Assembly (NCBI GenBank): GCA_932521025.1
Contig: OW051471.1
Coordinates: 5,208,001-5,272,000 of the forward strand
Direction of reading: 5' to 3'
DNA length: 64,000 nt
Source: Oscheius onirici
Lineage: Eukaryota > Nematoda > Chromadorea > Rhabditida > Rhabditidae
Position 1 is the first letter of the stretch; each line of letters opens with the position of its first letter. The position numbers and the translations under genes are program-made. This document shows, piece after piece, positions 11,322 to 27,229 of the stretch. A model generated the notes under the pieces. The model was given only the letters and a program-made list of their open reading frames with translations. It was not told the DNA's origin and did no database searches.

Positions 11322-12602
11322 CTAGTAGTAAATACAACGAGTTCGGTGAAATGGGACTGTATTTTCGATTTCCTCCGCGTGTTTTCGTCTGTAAACCCAG
11401 ACAAAAATATCGACGTCTGTGGCGTGAACATCACGGCACTCGGGATGCTTCATTTTTGCAATTGCCTCTACGATTTTCTGAAAAGATGGCTTTTTCGAGC
11501 TAGAAAAGAACAAACCTGGCAGGCGTAGATGGAATATCCACGGAGTTCAACTTCTTCTTCACTTCCATTCTCGAGCCATTGTTTTTCTCGGAGCGTTTTC
11601 AATAACTGAGGAGAATACGACAAAGCCCCCAAATAAGCGAGAGCTTGTGGTACTCGGTAGTCAGCAAACATTGTGAGAAATCTGTGAATGAACATGCAAA
11701 ATTATTGAGGTAAAGTAATACCCGATATCGTCAAAATCTCCAGCAACATCACATCCCTTGAGAGCGCCATAGACATCGGCAACAAGAATTTGAGCTCTCT
11801 TCAGCAGAGATACTGCAAAACTTTATATTTTAGAAGTGAAATAGTGAAACCTTTTCGTCCTTTGAAGATGGCAAAGTCTTGAAACGAGATGAAATTGTTC
11901 ACAACAATGGATAAAAGTTTCTCTGCACTCTTTTCAGCCGCGACTACGCAATTGTAGAATGAACCTCCGAACTTCTGTGGGACAGCGGTTACAAAATGTT
12001 AAAAACTACCTCAAGTAGAACACGGCCGGAATCATTGATCGTTTTTACACGATCTCCTAGCAAAGGGATAGAATGGCCTGAATCCGATCGAAATATGGCA
12101 TCAATTTGTTCTTCCGTGGCTTGAGCCATCCATTTTGGATCAATTACATCGATCCCAGCGTTCAAAGCCTGATTAATGATGAACTCAAAAATATTAAAAA
12201 AATATACCTTGTTCACAGCGGCACATCCGGCAAAATAGCCAGTGTACGTGGTTCCACTGATGCTGACCTCATACTTTCTGCCTTCGTCTGGCCAGAAAGA
12301 AAAATTAATCGTGTCCATGAAAAACACCCTGAAACTATTGTTTAACAAAATTTGTAAATTTACTGACCAATCAACGGCTCGTTTTCCTCCATCTTTTGGG
12401 TGTAAAACATGAGCGGCGAATTCAACTTCACAAAATGAGCCATCTACGACCGCATCAAGAATCTGTATTTGTCAAGAAAAATAATAATGAAAAAACATAC
12501 CATACGAGCAACTCGATCTACTCCTTTTTGATTGATTTCAATCAGGGATCCGTTGTTGACAATAAGTTGAGCCGAATCAATTGGAGGCAGCACTCCGTCC
12601 AT
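11322..12602 (-). CDS. QNG1: queuosine 5'-phosphate N-glycosylase (QNG1, DUF2419)
   Basis: The enzyme releases queuine from queuosine-5'-phosphate so that it can be reused for tRNA wobble modification. The start MDGVLPPIDSAQLI resembles human MDGLLNPRESSKFI. Later come DTINFSFWPDEGRKYEV (human DTLNFSFWSEQDEHK), GTTYTGYFAGCAAVNK, RVPQALAYLGALSYS and the exact family C-terminus VPFHRTRCIYY before TAG. Several introns of about 40-50 bases separate the blocks. It is probably the upstream gene of an operon with MCTS1. The intron and boundary sequence near 12170-12210 was not resolved base by base. Confidence 0.88.
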
Positions 12603-12800
12603 TTCCGCAAAGATTCGTCTGAAAAATCCTTATCATATCAGTTCAGACAGTGGTTGAGATACTGCCTATCATCTTTATGTGCGGACAATACAATTTCGAA
12701 GTCAACTCCAATATGTTTTTTTTTCTTGACAAAGAATCCAAAAAAAAACCGTGAACAAAAATACTGCAAAATAATTTTGAACCAAACCGTCTTTCTTCTG

Positions 12801-12979
12801 GAGCTGTCTCGCTGCGAAAAAGTTCGATTTGAAAAAGGTCACTTTGCAAAAATTTTGGCTGAGTATCAAATGTTTACACGTTATACAATTTGGCTACAGC
12901 GCACAAACATTGGATACTCAGCCAAGATTTTTGCAAAATGACCTTTATCAAATCGAACTTTTCCGCTGCGAGACAGCTC
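12801..12979. mobile_element. foldback MITE with 10-bp flanking repeat (Mutator-like)
   Basis: Two arms of about 74 bases are inverted copies of each other: GAGCTGTCTCGCTGCGAAAA at 12801 and, reversed, the arm ending GCGAGACAGCTC at 12979, with a central loop of about 30 bases. The flanks are CTTTCTTCTG (12791-12800) and CTTTCTACTG (12980-12989), nine of ten bases alike. Long terminal inverted repeats with a 9-11 base target duplication are typical of Mutator-like elements, so that class is inferred. The inner motif TTGGCTGAGTATCAAAT recurs inside the MITE at 54117. Confidence 0.7.
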
Positions 12980-13191
12980 CTTTCTACTGGAACTTTGTGA
13001 CAGTCTCTCTTTACCTTTCCACTTATTGAAATTATTTTTTGAAGGAACATTGGTCTTCATTTTTCTGCTCCTAACTATGTCTGCCGTCGGCTCGAATGTG
13101 CCACCGGTGAACAACATCGGCTGTAACACGAGGTCGGCCTCCCACGCGAGATCAGTTATCTCTCCAGTTGTCCACTTTGAACGTGAGCAAG

Positions 13192-13866
13192 ATGTCTGAC
13201 CTATCAGGAGCTTTTGCCAAGGCTGAGATCACTCCAAACATTATTCCTAACCCTCCAAAACAGATTCTTGAGGTGAGTCAGTCAATAACACAAACAGAAA
13301 GTTTCAGCTGACTTGGGATGGTATTCAAGTTCAGCCTGGAATGACCATGTCCGTCAGAAACCTCAAGAATGCTCCACGTTGGAATCTGAAAGGTGCCGAT
13401 CCAGAGTCTACCTATTCTCTCATTATGTTCGATCCCGACAACCTCTCCCGAAAGAACCCAAGTGTAGCTCCATGGCTTCAGTGGCTAGTAGCCAATATTC
13501 CAGCTTCTAACGTAATTGAGGGCATAAATGGAGGTATCTAGTTAGCAATTATATAGCCTATTTAGCTTTTAGGACAACACCAACAAGCCTATGGAAGTCC
13601 CGCACCAGGCCCGAGAACAGGCGATCACCGATACATCATTCTCATGTGGGAACATCAGGGAAGGTATTCTTTGGGTCAGAGACTCTCACTGAAATACAAT
13701 TTAGACGTATTAACGTACCAAAGCCTTCAACTCGGACCAAGTTTGATGTGAAAGGATTCATTGAAAAGAACAAGCTCGGTTAGTTTGTTTCCTTTCCAAC
13801 GGAAACATGTTTGTAGGCGACCCGATTGCCGGAAATTTCTTCATTTGTGCAAACGAACAACAGTAG
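13192..13866 (+). CDS. phosphatidylethanolamine-binding protein (PEBP) family
   Basis: Small PEBP/RKIP-fold protein of about 180 residues: MSDLSGAFAKAEITPNIIPN, then the family stretch SLIMFDPDNLSRKNPSVAPW (PEBP: DPDAPSRxxPxxREWxHW), GGQHQQAYGSPAPGPRTGDH RY with the conserved GPRTGxHRY-type anion-site element, and a C-terminus KFDVKGFIEKNKLGDPIAGN FF. The usual DPDAP reads DPDNL here. The ATG at 13192 was chosen because the ATG at 13077 opens a frame that stops at its overlap, forming an upstream open frame of about 40 codons. Exons are separated by introns near 13273, 13536, 13670 and 13780. The ligand or kinase partner is unknown. Confidence 0.85.
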
Positions 13867-13942
13867 ACTGTTAAAACTATAGGAGTGCACTTGTGTAGAC
13901 ATAAACTGTATTTGCGAGTTGTTAGAAACATGCAGTACTTGC

Positions 13943-15957
13943 CTATGGAAATGGCATTATTGTTTGTGGTTCCTCTGGCGAGATGACAGATTGTCCGTTA
14001 CACAGTCCTGTAGCACAACCACTCGTCGAGATTGATATGTAGTGCTGAAAGATGTTAGTCTCTAAATGATCGGAGCAGTACCTGCAGCGTCTCCGATGTA
14101 TGCTTTCCCACATAACGAACAAAGGGGCGAAGATCGCCAAGGTTCGCAGTGTTCAGAACTGCATAGTATTGTGCTCGTGTCTCCACTGGCAGTATCACCT
14201 GAACGCTTATTTTTAATTTTTGTCCCTCTAAGGTAGTTTGAACATATTGCACTGACAGAGAGATTTAAACTAGAGTAAAAGTATCTTAAGAACTACCAAT
14301 TCATTCCTAGAAACTCCATTCTAGGCTTTAAACGCAGAGATAAAAAACTGACCGGTGGAAATCCAGATTTCATCAAGATCAAGTTGAGCAAAAGTCTCGC
14401 CGTTCGACCATTGCCATCAACGAACGGATGGATCAAAACCTGAAACTGTTTTTCTCGTGTCAACATTCTGAACTGACGAGCTTGTAGTGAGCAATAGCTG
14501 CTCTTTCAACAGGGTCTATTTCAGTAGTCAATGGAGAGTTCAGCCATTCAACTAGTTCCTCCATTTGGTCTTTCACAAACTCTGGTGCGACTGGAGTGAA
14601 GCGTCCAACATAGACTTGAGTGGATCGTATTCTGCCCGCATCCAGTGGATTCACATTTCCCAAAACTCTTCGATGGATTTCCAAAATATCCTAAAGTTCT
14701 TTTAAGTTAATTCGGTAGAATTGTCCCTACATCGAGTGTGATCTCGTCCATATGGAGAAGAGACGAATTCAAATATCTGAGGGCCGAATCCATGCCGATC
14801 ACTTCATTATGTTCGACTATGCTCTTGCCCGGAACCACAAATCCCGTCTCCAGAATCGACCTAAAATGGGTATTCATGTAAAGAGAAAAATCTACCGTGT
14901 CTCTCCCAAAGAGAGCGTGTTTCCCTCAATAGCCACGGTGTGATAGATGTGAATGAAGTAGCTCTCTCGCATAGCCCTTCTCAACGTTGTTGAATGAGCC
15001 ATTCGATTGAAGGCCTCCTTCTTTTGGTCAATCTCATTCAACAGCTTTTGATCCGCCGCGTGGACGATCGGCTGCGTTCGTCTTCGACGTCTGAACAAAT
15101 CTTTGTTTCGGATCCGTCCGATGACCATGAAATTGTCTCTTTTTTGCCAAGTTCAAACGGTTATATCTTCATCGGACGGTGAATGCGTTCTTTACTGTTA
15201 TGCTCGTTTCACTAAAAAGAGGGCTCACCCGTAACTCATTTAGTTTGGAATGTCATGGAAACGTAGGGTACTCAGTCAAGTTTCCTGGATGAGTATCCTA
15301 TGTTCGCGTGTTATAATGGTCTTGCGGCAAATTGAATGTGTTACGGTGGAGCCTTCTTTTTATTGAACAAACCATACCAGATGAACAACTTACTCTAAAG
15401 CTCCGCTATGAGCCGGATTATAGACAAGAGCCTTAACATAGCAGAGATCTGCTTCGATATAATTATCCAGATGTTCGAAGATTCGTCCGTGTTCAGTCAA
15501 GACATCGGGATGATGAGGTAGAAGAGAAATGGCATGTTCTATGACTGCCTTGGCCTACGAATCAGGACTGTGTGTTGTCTTCCTCATTTTACCTTTCTGT
15601 AGTTCCCGTTTTCTCTATAACTCTGTGCAGCCGATACTGCTGACAATGCTTCCTTCTCCAAAGTGGGACTAACTGGATCGGCTGCGTGTCTTTTCAGGAC
15701 AACGCCAGATTCATACTCGTTCCTTTGGGTTGTCAACAGATCTGGTAACGTTGTGATTCTAGCTGCTAGATCAGTCGATACTGGATAGCCGCAATCTTCC
15801 AAAAAACGACAGGACAAAGGTTTTAAAAGTCCGAGAAGATGTGGGAGGAAAATCTAAATGCTTTCCTTAAGTCATCTACAGTACTTGGATAACTGACCTG
15901 TACCAACACTGATGTCAAAATGCATAGAAGAACTGTTAGAGTTTTGCTATTTTCCAT
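13943..15957 (-). CDS. fic-1: FIC-domain protein adenylyltransferase (FICD/HYPE, fic-1)
   Basis: ER-membrane AMPylase that modifies and de-modifies the chaperone BiP. The start [20 protein letters not shown] begins a signal-anchor. TPR-type helices follow ([37 protein letters not shown]). Next are the inhibitory helix [11 protein letters not shown], whose glutamate blocks ATP in resting FICD, and the catalytic Fic loop [13 protein letters not shown] near 14400. The C-terminus includes HYISIST and ends IMPFP before TAG 13943. Its start is 246 bases from the lgg-2 start on the other strand, suggesting a shared promoter region. C. elegans fic-1 is likewise near lgg-2 and lsm-7. Confidence 0.93.
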
Positions 15958-16202
15958 GGTAGCATTCTTTGTTGGAATCTTTCAGACTATGGTAAGAGCC
16001 TCGTCTGCTCAAAAATAGACGTAGATCAGCTGATTGGGGCGGGTCCCGCCACGACTGACCTTATGATGAGCAGAGTACGGTGGTCACATGTGAGTCGAGA
16101 CGCACTCTCTGCTGTTATCGACAGAGGTCTGTCACACACTTTATGCCAGTTACCACCAAAAGAACCAATTCCTGATCCCTGTGAACATTTTCCCTATCAG
16201 CC

Positions 16203-16975
16203 ATGTCGCTCAAGAACGGATCTACTCCCACTTTCAAGGAGCGTCGACCCTTCCGTAAGTCGAAAAATTGATTTTTGTTACGCAACATTTCAGATGCCCG
16301 ACAGAAAGACGTAGAAGAGATTCGAAAGCAGCAACCGAATAAAATCCCGGTTATCATAGAGCGGTTTGATGGAGAGCGGGGTCTTCCACTTATGGAGAGG
16401 TGTAAATTCCTAGTTCCGGACCATATAAATGTTGCGGAATTGATGCATATTGTAAGGAGAAGGTAGATACTCAAGCAAATTATCGATATCCTATGATTTT
16501 AGACTTCAGCTCCATCCGGAGCAAGCTTTCTTTCTGATGGTCAACGAAAAATCTGTCGTCTCGAATAATATGACTGTTCTTCAATTGTGGAGCACAGACA
16601 GGTTCAGTCGTCTTCTTTCTATCAGGGTGTTCCAAAATTGTTGAATTTTTTTTCTGGTTCACTATCTGATCCCTAGCACCTAGAGAGCTTTTTCAAAAAA
16701 AGGAAATAACGGGCAAACTACGATCCTGTATAGAGATCAGAGGCCATACTTCAAAAATGTCGTGTGCCAAAAGTAAAATTTAGAAAGCATAAATGGCTTG
16801 TAAAATTTGGAAAGCGCACATCCCACCTGTTTTTAAAAATGCATGAGATAATAGGGAACCAGAAAAAATTTCAACAATTCTGGAACACCCCGATATTAAC
16901 CAAGCGACCGTTTTCAGAGATTCAGACGGATTCTTGTACGTGACTTACACAGCACAACCCGCTTTTGGTGTTTGA
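16203..16975 (+). CDS. lgg-2: Atg8/LC3-family autophagy modifier (lgg-2 type)
   Basis: Ubiquitin-like protein conjugated to phosphatidylethanolamine on autophagosomes. Four exons: 16203-16254, 16294-16462, 16503-16601 and 16918-16975. The protein opens MSLKNGSTPTFKERRPFHAR, continues QPNKIPVIIERFDGERGLPL, FLVPDHINVAELMHIVRRRL and HPEQAFFLMVNEKSVVSNNM, and ends SDGFLYVTYTAQPAFGV. The penultimate Gly is the expected ATG4 cleavage and lipidation site, leaving one residue to remove. The basic N-terminal extension and RRRLQL place it with LC3 (LGG-2) rather than GABARAP (LGG-1). The last intron is about 316 bases because it contains a MITE; the other introns are about 40. Confidence 0.93.
16622..16893 (+). 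mobile_element. mariner-like MITE in the last lgg-2 intron
   Basis: A 272-base element flanked by TA dinucleotides (16620-16621 and 16894-16895). Its ends are inverted copies of about 44 bases: TCAGGGTGTTCCAAAATTGT on the left answers ACAATTCTGGAACACCCCGA on the right, followed inward by TTTTTTCTGGTTC on both sides. TA target duplication and the CAGGGTGT terminus are typical of Tc1/mariner. There is no transposase frame. A divergent copy lies at 8598. Confidence 0.8.
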
Positions 16976-17205
16976 GTAGCATTCAATCTTCTCCACTAAT
17001 GCCTTATGACTAGCTTCTCTTCAACTCCTCATGTATTATAGTGTACATATGCTCTGTACAGCTTCTTCGACGTGCAAAAAAAATAGCGTGTCACCGTACC
17101 TTTTTTACTTTCATTTGCAGTTATCACCTGACTGTGTCAACAATAAAGATTGTTTACCAACTTCAATTTACAAAATAAAACGTAAACAACCGAGATCTTG
17201 TCCAG

Positions 17206-17811
17206 TTACTCTTCGGCTTGTGCGAAAGGATTCTCAATCTCGTTCATTCCATCACTCGGTGCGATCACGGTGACTGCGGTTCCTCGAGCTACGATCAGGC
17301 CTAGATCTCTGGTTTCTTCTCCAACCGAACCAGGGTTTTCTGGGTCTCGAAGATACTCTACGCAGTTGTCCAGTACCATATTAAGCAGAGCATCATATCC
17401 CTTTAAAATTCCGCTAGCTGAAAGATATTCATTGGGCAAACAATAAGTGTTTAGGATTTTTTGGAGCATATAAAAGTATTTTTTACAGTCGAAAAGCCAG
17501 TTTGAATCGATTGCTGTTTAAGGATGCGAAAAATTGAATGATTCTGTGATATTTACCTTTTTATTTTGATATACTTTATCGATCGGTAAGGAACAAACGG
17601 TTTTGATGGATGAGTTTACAATTTTGGCCCCCACAATGAAATTACTTTTTTTGTCGAAAACCAACTTTTTTGTTACTTTAAAAAAGGTAACAATCATACC
17701 TTCTCTTCCTCCTTGAAATTTGACTCGAATACGTTTTTCAATGAAGCGGGACAGTTCCAGACAAGATTCCTTCTTCTTTCGCTGGCTGTCATCTTTTCCT
17801 TGGTTGCTCAT
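17206..17811 (-). CDS. lsm-7: U6 snRNA-associated Sm-like protein LSm7
   Basis: LSm7 is a subunit of the LSm2-8 (U6 snRNP) and LSm1-7 (mRNA decapping) rings. The N-terminal exon reads MSNQGKDDSQRKKKESCLEL and SRFIEKRIRVKFQGGRE. After an intron of about 280 bases it continues ASGILKGYDALLNMVLDNCV and EYLRDPENPGSVGEETRDLG, then LIVARGTAVTVIAPSDGM, ending NPFAQAEE. Human LSM7 has the same order (IRVKFQGGRE-ASGILKGFDPLLN; LGLVVCRGTSV; NPF). It starts about 580 bases from the divergent rbr-2 start. Confidence 0.93.
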
Positions 17812-18393
17812 CTTATTTTCTGAAAACTACTGCAATTATTATGCAGCAAGAAACAAACTATGCAAATGAAAAAAAAAGAGAGAAAACAAAATTATCTGCA
17901 AAGAGCGTTGAAAAGACTTCAAATTATATAGCGCGGGCGACACAACTGAACGAAGATTTGCGTATAAACTCGACCTGGGCAGTGTTTCCAGTCCTTTTCT
18001 TGGCTTCTTTTTTTTCAGAGTTCTATTGAAATCTAGTCAAAAACAAATGCCGACCGGAATACACTACTTTTTGCACACAAAATAGTGCATACATCGTACG
18101 TCTTTGAGTTAGAACATCCTTGTGTATGCAAAGGAGAATTGGTGAAGCTTGGTATAAAACAATTTTTGAAAGATTCGAAAACTTGCGAATAATGGAAACA
18201 GGAAGAGAGTTCTAAGCGCTGCCGACAGAGCGCGTTTGCATTCTCCGATTAGAGACGCAGGGAGGGCGGATTCGCCTTCATTAGAGGTCTCACGTAGCCT
18301 ACTTCCCCTTGATTTTCAGTATTGTATCGCTTCTATGACTTTGTTTTTCTTAGAATCTTAGTTTCAGAGAATGGTCTGAACCATCCGAGAACC
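17812..18393. other. divergent promoter interval between lsm-7 and rbr-2
   Basis: No gene was recognised. The right end holds a polypyrimidine tract and TTTCAG near 18366, a plausible trans-splice acceptor for rbr-2. A GC-richer patch lies at 18210-18300. Nothing else could be supported. Confidence 0.4.
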
Positions 18394-23511
<5,118 letters not shown>

Positions 23512-24256
23512 ACACATTCCTCCAATACGGTCTCCCTTTTTGATGATTCTCTCATAATTGAACACTATTTCAGTGCACATTCTGTCCAATCTCATTTTGA
23601 AATCTGAACTCTAGCTCAAAGCACGCATAAGCATTAATCCACCCTTTTTTCTCATTTAACCGCTTTAATCTATCCTGTTTCGTTGGAAACGAGTCATTTT
23701 CCCGTGTTTTGTGTCAGTTTCTTCATTATAAAGTATTTTCTTTTCATGCAGGTTCAGTCGTCCTTCTTGATACTGACATCTCTGAGCGACGTTCGACGGA
23801 TCGATAACGACTGAATTTGGTTAGATGTTGAAGAAGAATCTACAAGCATTTTTGAGGGTTTTGCGAACGACGACGAAAGCGATTAAAGTAAAGTAAGGGA
23901 GAAGGTGAAGAAATTAATGGCGGTCAGAATCCAGACAGAGATGGGTGGCTTGGTTTCCGGAGGAGGAAAAGACAACAAGAAGGCGACAAAATCCTGAACT
24001 TTTTGTAAAAGATGGTGTTTTGTAGGAACCTTCGATTCGAACGGAGAGACAACATTCGCTGATTTTGATTGTATGGCTTTCAATTGACAACATATTTTGT
24101 TTTAAAAATAAACTTTGTGTAAGATTGAAAGATTAGGTGTCCAGATTGCTCAATTGTGTGCAAGGAACAAGGATATATTGTGCCGGAATGGGATGACCCG
24201 CGTGCTGTGATATCGGCCGTGTTCCGGGCCACGCCTCCCTTCATTGTCGGTCAGCC
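23512..24256. other. intergenic region between rbr-2 and gta-1
   Basis: No gene supported. A 65-codon minus-strand frame at 23883-24083 ends in a hydrophobic stretch (SVWILTAINFFTFSLTLL) but has no ATG, splice partner or family match. The right third is probably 5' flanking sequence of gta-1. Confidence 0.4.
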
Positions 24257-26428
24257 ATGTTGTCCAGACTTTGTCGTCAGCCTGTCCTCTCTTCAGGTAA
24301 TCTTTTCTCAAAGTCGATACTCGTCGAGCCAAGAGATATCAATAAGCTGCCGAAAACAGCTGCGTGCGAGGCTAATTGCCCAAAGACTTTCCCTTGTTCG
24401 CACCTTTCTTTTCGCGAGAATTGATCAGTTCCGATGGCACGTAAACAGACTGATAGCTTATCATCACTAACTAATCGCTACAAACGAGTTCTTTTGGTCG
24501 AAAGAAAGAGAAACTTTCGTTTATTCTTTTTTTGTAAACAATCTTGCAGCGAGATGTGCATCCATCGCCTCCTCGGAGCCGTCGGGACCTTCGATGAAGA
24601 CGTCCGTTCCTGGACCAAAGGGTCTTGAACTGAAAAAGAAGATGGACGAGATTCATGTGAGTTGATGAAATGGGGTGTGATGGTCTGAATTTGTTACACT
24701 CGGAGGCACAACTGCCAGGCAGACGATTGACCTGGCCAAAAGATAGAAAGGTCTTTGTGCGTAATTCTCTGCGAGAGAGCAGCAATCGAAGTCAAGTGCT
24801 TTTTTTTTCAGCAGACGACATCCGTTCGGACATTTGTTGATTATGAAGCCTCTTTTGGAAATTATATGAAGGATGCTGACGGTATGCCATCCTGTTTCAT
24901 ACAAGTCGATCTCCTTTAGGGAACACTCTTCTGGATGTCTACACGCAGATCTCCTCTCTTCCCTTGGGATACAACCATCCCGATTTGGTCAAAGCAGCTG
25001 CTTCGGCTCCTTTCATTACATCCTTGGTCTCTCGCCCAGCTCTTGGCTCCTTCCCTCGAACAGACTTCCCCAACGGAATCGAGAATGCTCTGACTTCTGT
25101 CGCTCCGAAGGGACTCCATGCTGTCCAGACCATGCTCTGTGGAACCTCTGCCAACGAAAATGCCATCAAGCAGGCTTTTATCTGGTTTGTCCTGCGATCA
25201 GAAAAAAGACAAATTTTGTTAGGTATATGGCTCAGCGTCGTGGCGGAAAGGGACCTGATGCCGAGGCTCTTGAGAGCTGTATGTCCCAAAAACTGCCCGG
25301 AACACCTCGTCTCTCCGTACTCGGTTTCCAGGGCGCCTTCCACGGTCGCTCTCTTTGCATGCTCTCTGTGACCAGAAGCAAGGGAATTCACAAGGTTTGC
25401 ACTGGAAGAAAGTATATGGTAAATGGTCAACTATAGGTAGATATCCCTGCTTTTGACTGGCCTATTGCCAAGTTCCCTCGGTACAAGTATCCCTTGGCTG
25501 ACAACAAAGAGTACAATGCTCAACAGGATAAGGAGTGTCTCAAGGACGTCGAGGAGAAAATTGCCGAATGGAAGAAGAAGGACAACGACGTGGCTGCTGT
25601 TATCGTTGAGCCCATCCAGGCCGAAGGAGGAGATCATTACGGAAGTCCTGTCTTCTTTCAAGTATCTTTTCCTTTCTGATAGACATCTTTTTTCTTTTAT
25701 AGGGTCTTCGTGACATTACCAAGAAGAACGGATGTGTCTTCATCGTCGACGAGGTATCATTGAACCCCATTCAAAACATTTTCCATCGTTTCAGGTCCAG
25801 ACTGGAGGTGGCGCCACTGGAGACATGTGGGCTCATTCCCACTGGAATCTGTCCTCTCCTCCAGATATTGTGACCTTCTCGAAAAAGATGTTGACAGGAG
25901 GTTACTACTATGCTGAGCATCTTCGAGTCAAGGAAGGATACAGAATTTACAACACTTGGGTTGGAGATCCGACCAAGCTGTTCCTTTTGGAGAAAGTCAT
26001 CGAAGTTGTCAAGAGAGACAACCTCGTTCAAAAAGCCAAAGAACTTGGACAAGTCTTCCAGAAGAATCTCTCCCAGCTCGAGGTTCCCCTTTTCAGAGAG
26101 AGAAACGAGTAATGATTATTTCAGTCCACTTATAAGGATAAACTGACTCAGTCGAGAGGTTTAGGGACCTTCGCCGCCATCGACTTGCCATCTGCTGCCC
26201 TTAGGGACACACTCGTCGACAAGGTTACAACTGTCTCTTCAATACAAACTGTTATAGGCTATCGCAAATGGTCTTCACTGTGGAGGATGTGGCGAGAAGT
26301 CTCTCCGTTTCCGTCCCTCTTTGGTCAGTCTCTCAAACCAGTAGAATCAAAAACTGTTGTAGGTCTACGAGAAGAAACATCTGGATCTGACCTTCGAACT
26401 TCTGGACAAGTCTCTGCGACAACTTTGA
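24257..26428 (+). CDS. gta-1: 4-aminobutyrate (GABA) aminotransferase, mitochondrial
   Basis: PLP-dependent class III transaminase converting GABA and 2-oxoglutarate to succinic semialdehyde and glutamate. Exon 1 (24257-24296) gives MLSRLCRQPVLSS and, with the next exon, a basic, Ser-rich mitochondrial presequence. Family blocks follow: DVYTQISSLPLGYNHPDLVK, MLCGTSANENAIKQAF, VLGFQGAFHGRSLC, AAVIVEPIQAEGGDHYGSP, CVFIVDEVQTGGGATG, the PLP-lysine motif TFSKKMLTGG, and the end GLHCGGCGEKSLRFRPSLVY. The first introns (250 and 155 bases) are longer than usual here. All catalytic blocks are in frame. Confidence 0.93.
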
Positions 26429-27229
26429 ATTCTTAACGAATAAACTGTCTTATGGGCTACTATAAATTTCGAACCATCTGCTCGACGGGTCATTTGTCAA
26501 TAGTCGGTCTCGGGTTGCAGGGAGTCAGGAAAGGAATAGGAGGAGGACAAAAAAGACTTCCGGAAAAAAACAGAAGACAATGAACAGCAAGTGGGAGAGC
26601 TGCAATTAAATACGATTTCCGAAGACGTTAAAGTTTCGCCGAAAATAATTACACTCTCTGCGTCTTCTTCCCCACATTTCTTTTTACCTTCTTACTCAGA
26701 ATAGTCATATGATTGGGAGTATATTTACACCTGTACCTGGCAGATAAAAGAGACAGTCTTTGAGAGCGATGTTTACTTTCCTCTCACCTAATAAGTATCG
26801 AGCAATTAGTCGACGCGAAACTCTTGTTATCAGTAGTATCTCTGGCTCGGTTCTATGCAAATGAGACCACGCCTTCATCCCGACTGGCTATTAGGAGCTG
26901 GCTCCGCCCTTCTCTCGCACTAACTCATTCGAATATGGCCGTTCGTAAACACCCTCACATTCTCGAAATGACTCCTTTTTACTCTTATTTCATTCTGTTC
27001 TCTCGTGAGTTATTCAGCCCTCGTACAACTCTGACTCCTCCGTCCTCCCACAAGAAGGCTTTTTGTGCGTGTTGACGCTCTCTAATCACATTCTCTCCCC
27101 CGACTATCATCATTACTCTCGTCAAAGAATTTTCCTGTCTATTTCCCGTCGAGTCTATTCAGGCATAGCGTCGTCTTTGTTCCGATCCGAGTCGTTTTCG
27201 TCCGGATTCGCCATGTTCCCGTCGGCCCG
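26429..27229. other. intergenic region upstream of the receptor phosphatase
   Basis: No gene recognised. The left part is 3' flank of gta-1; the right part is pyrimidine-rich and probably holds promoter and 5' UTR sequence of the phosphatase. An octamer-like ATGCAAAT occurs at about 26855, too short to call as a site. Confidence 0.35.

Noticed and set aside
13077-13196. Longer PEBP start from ATG 13077
   Set aside because: That frame runs about 40 codons and stops at 13196, so it is only a possible upstream open frame.
23883-24083. Small minus-strand membrane protein
   Set aside because: No ATG in frame, no splice partner and no recognised family.
26854-26862. Octamer-like ATGCAAAT as a transcription-factor site
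   Set aside because: An 8-base match in AT-rich flank is expected by chance.
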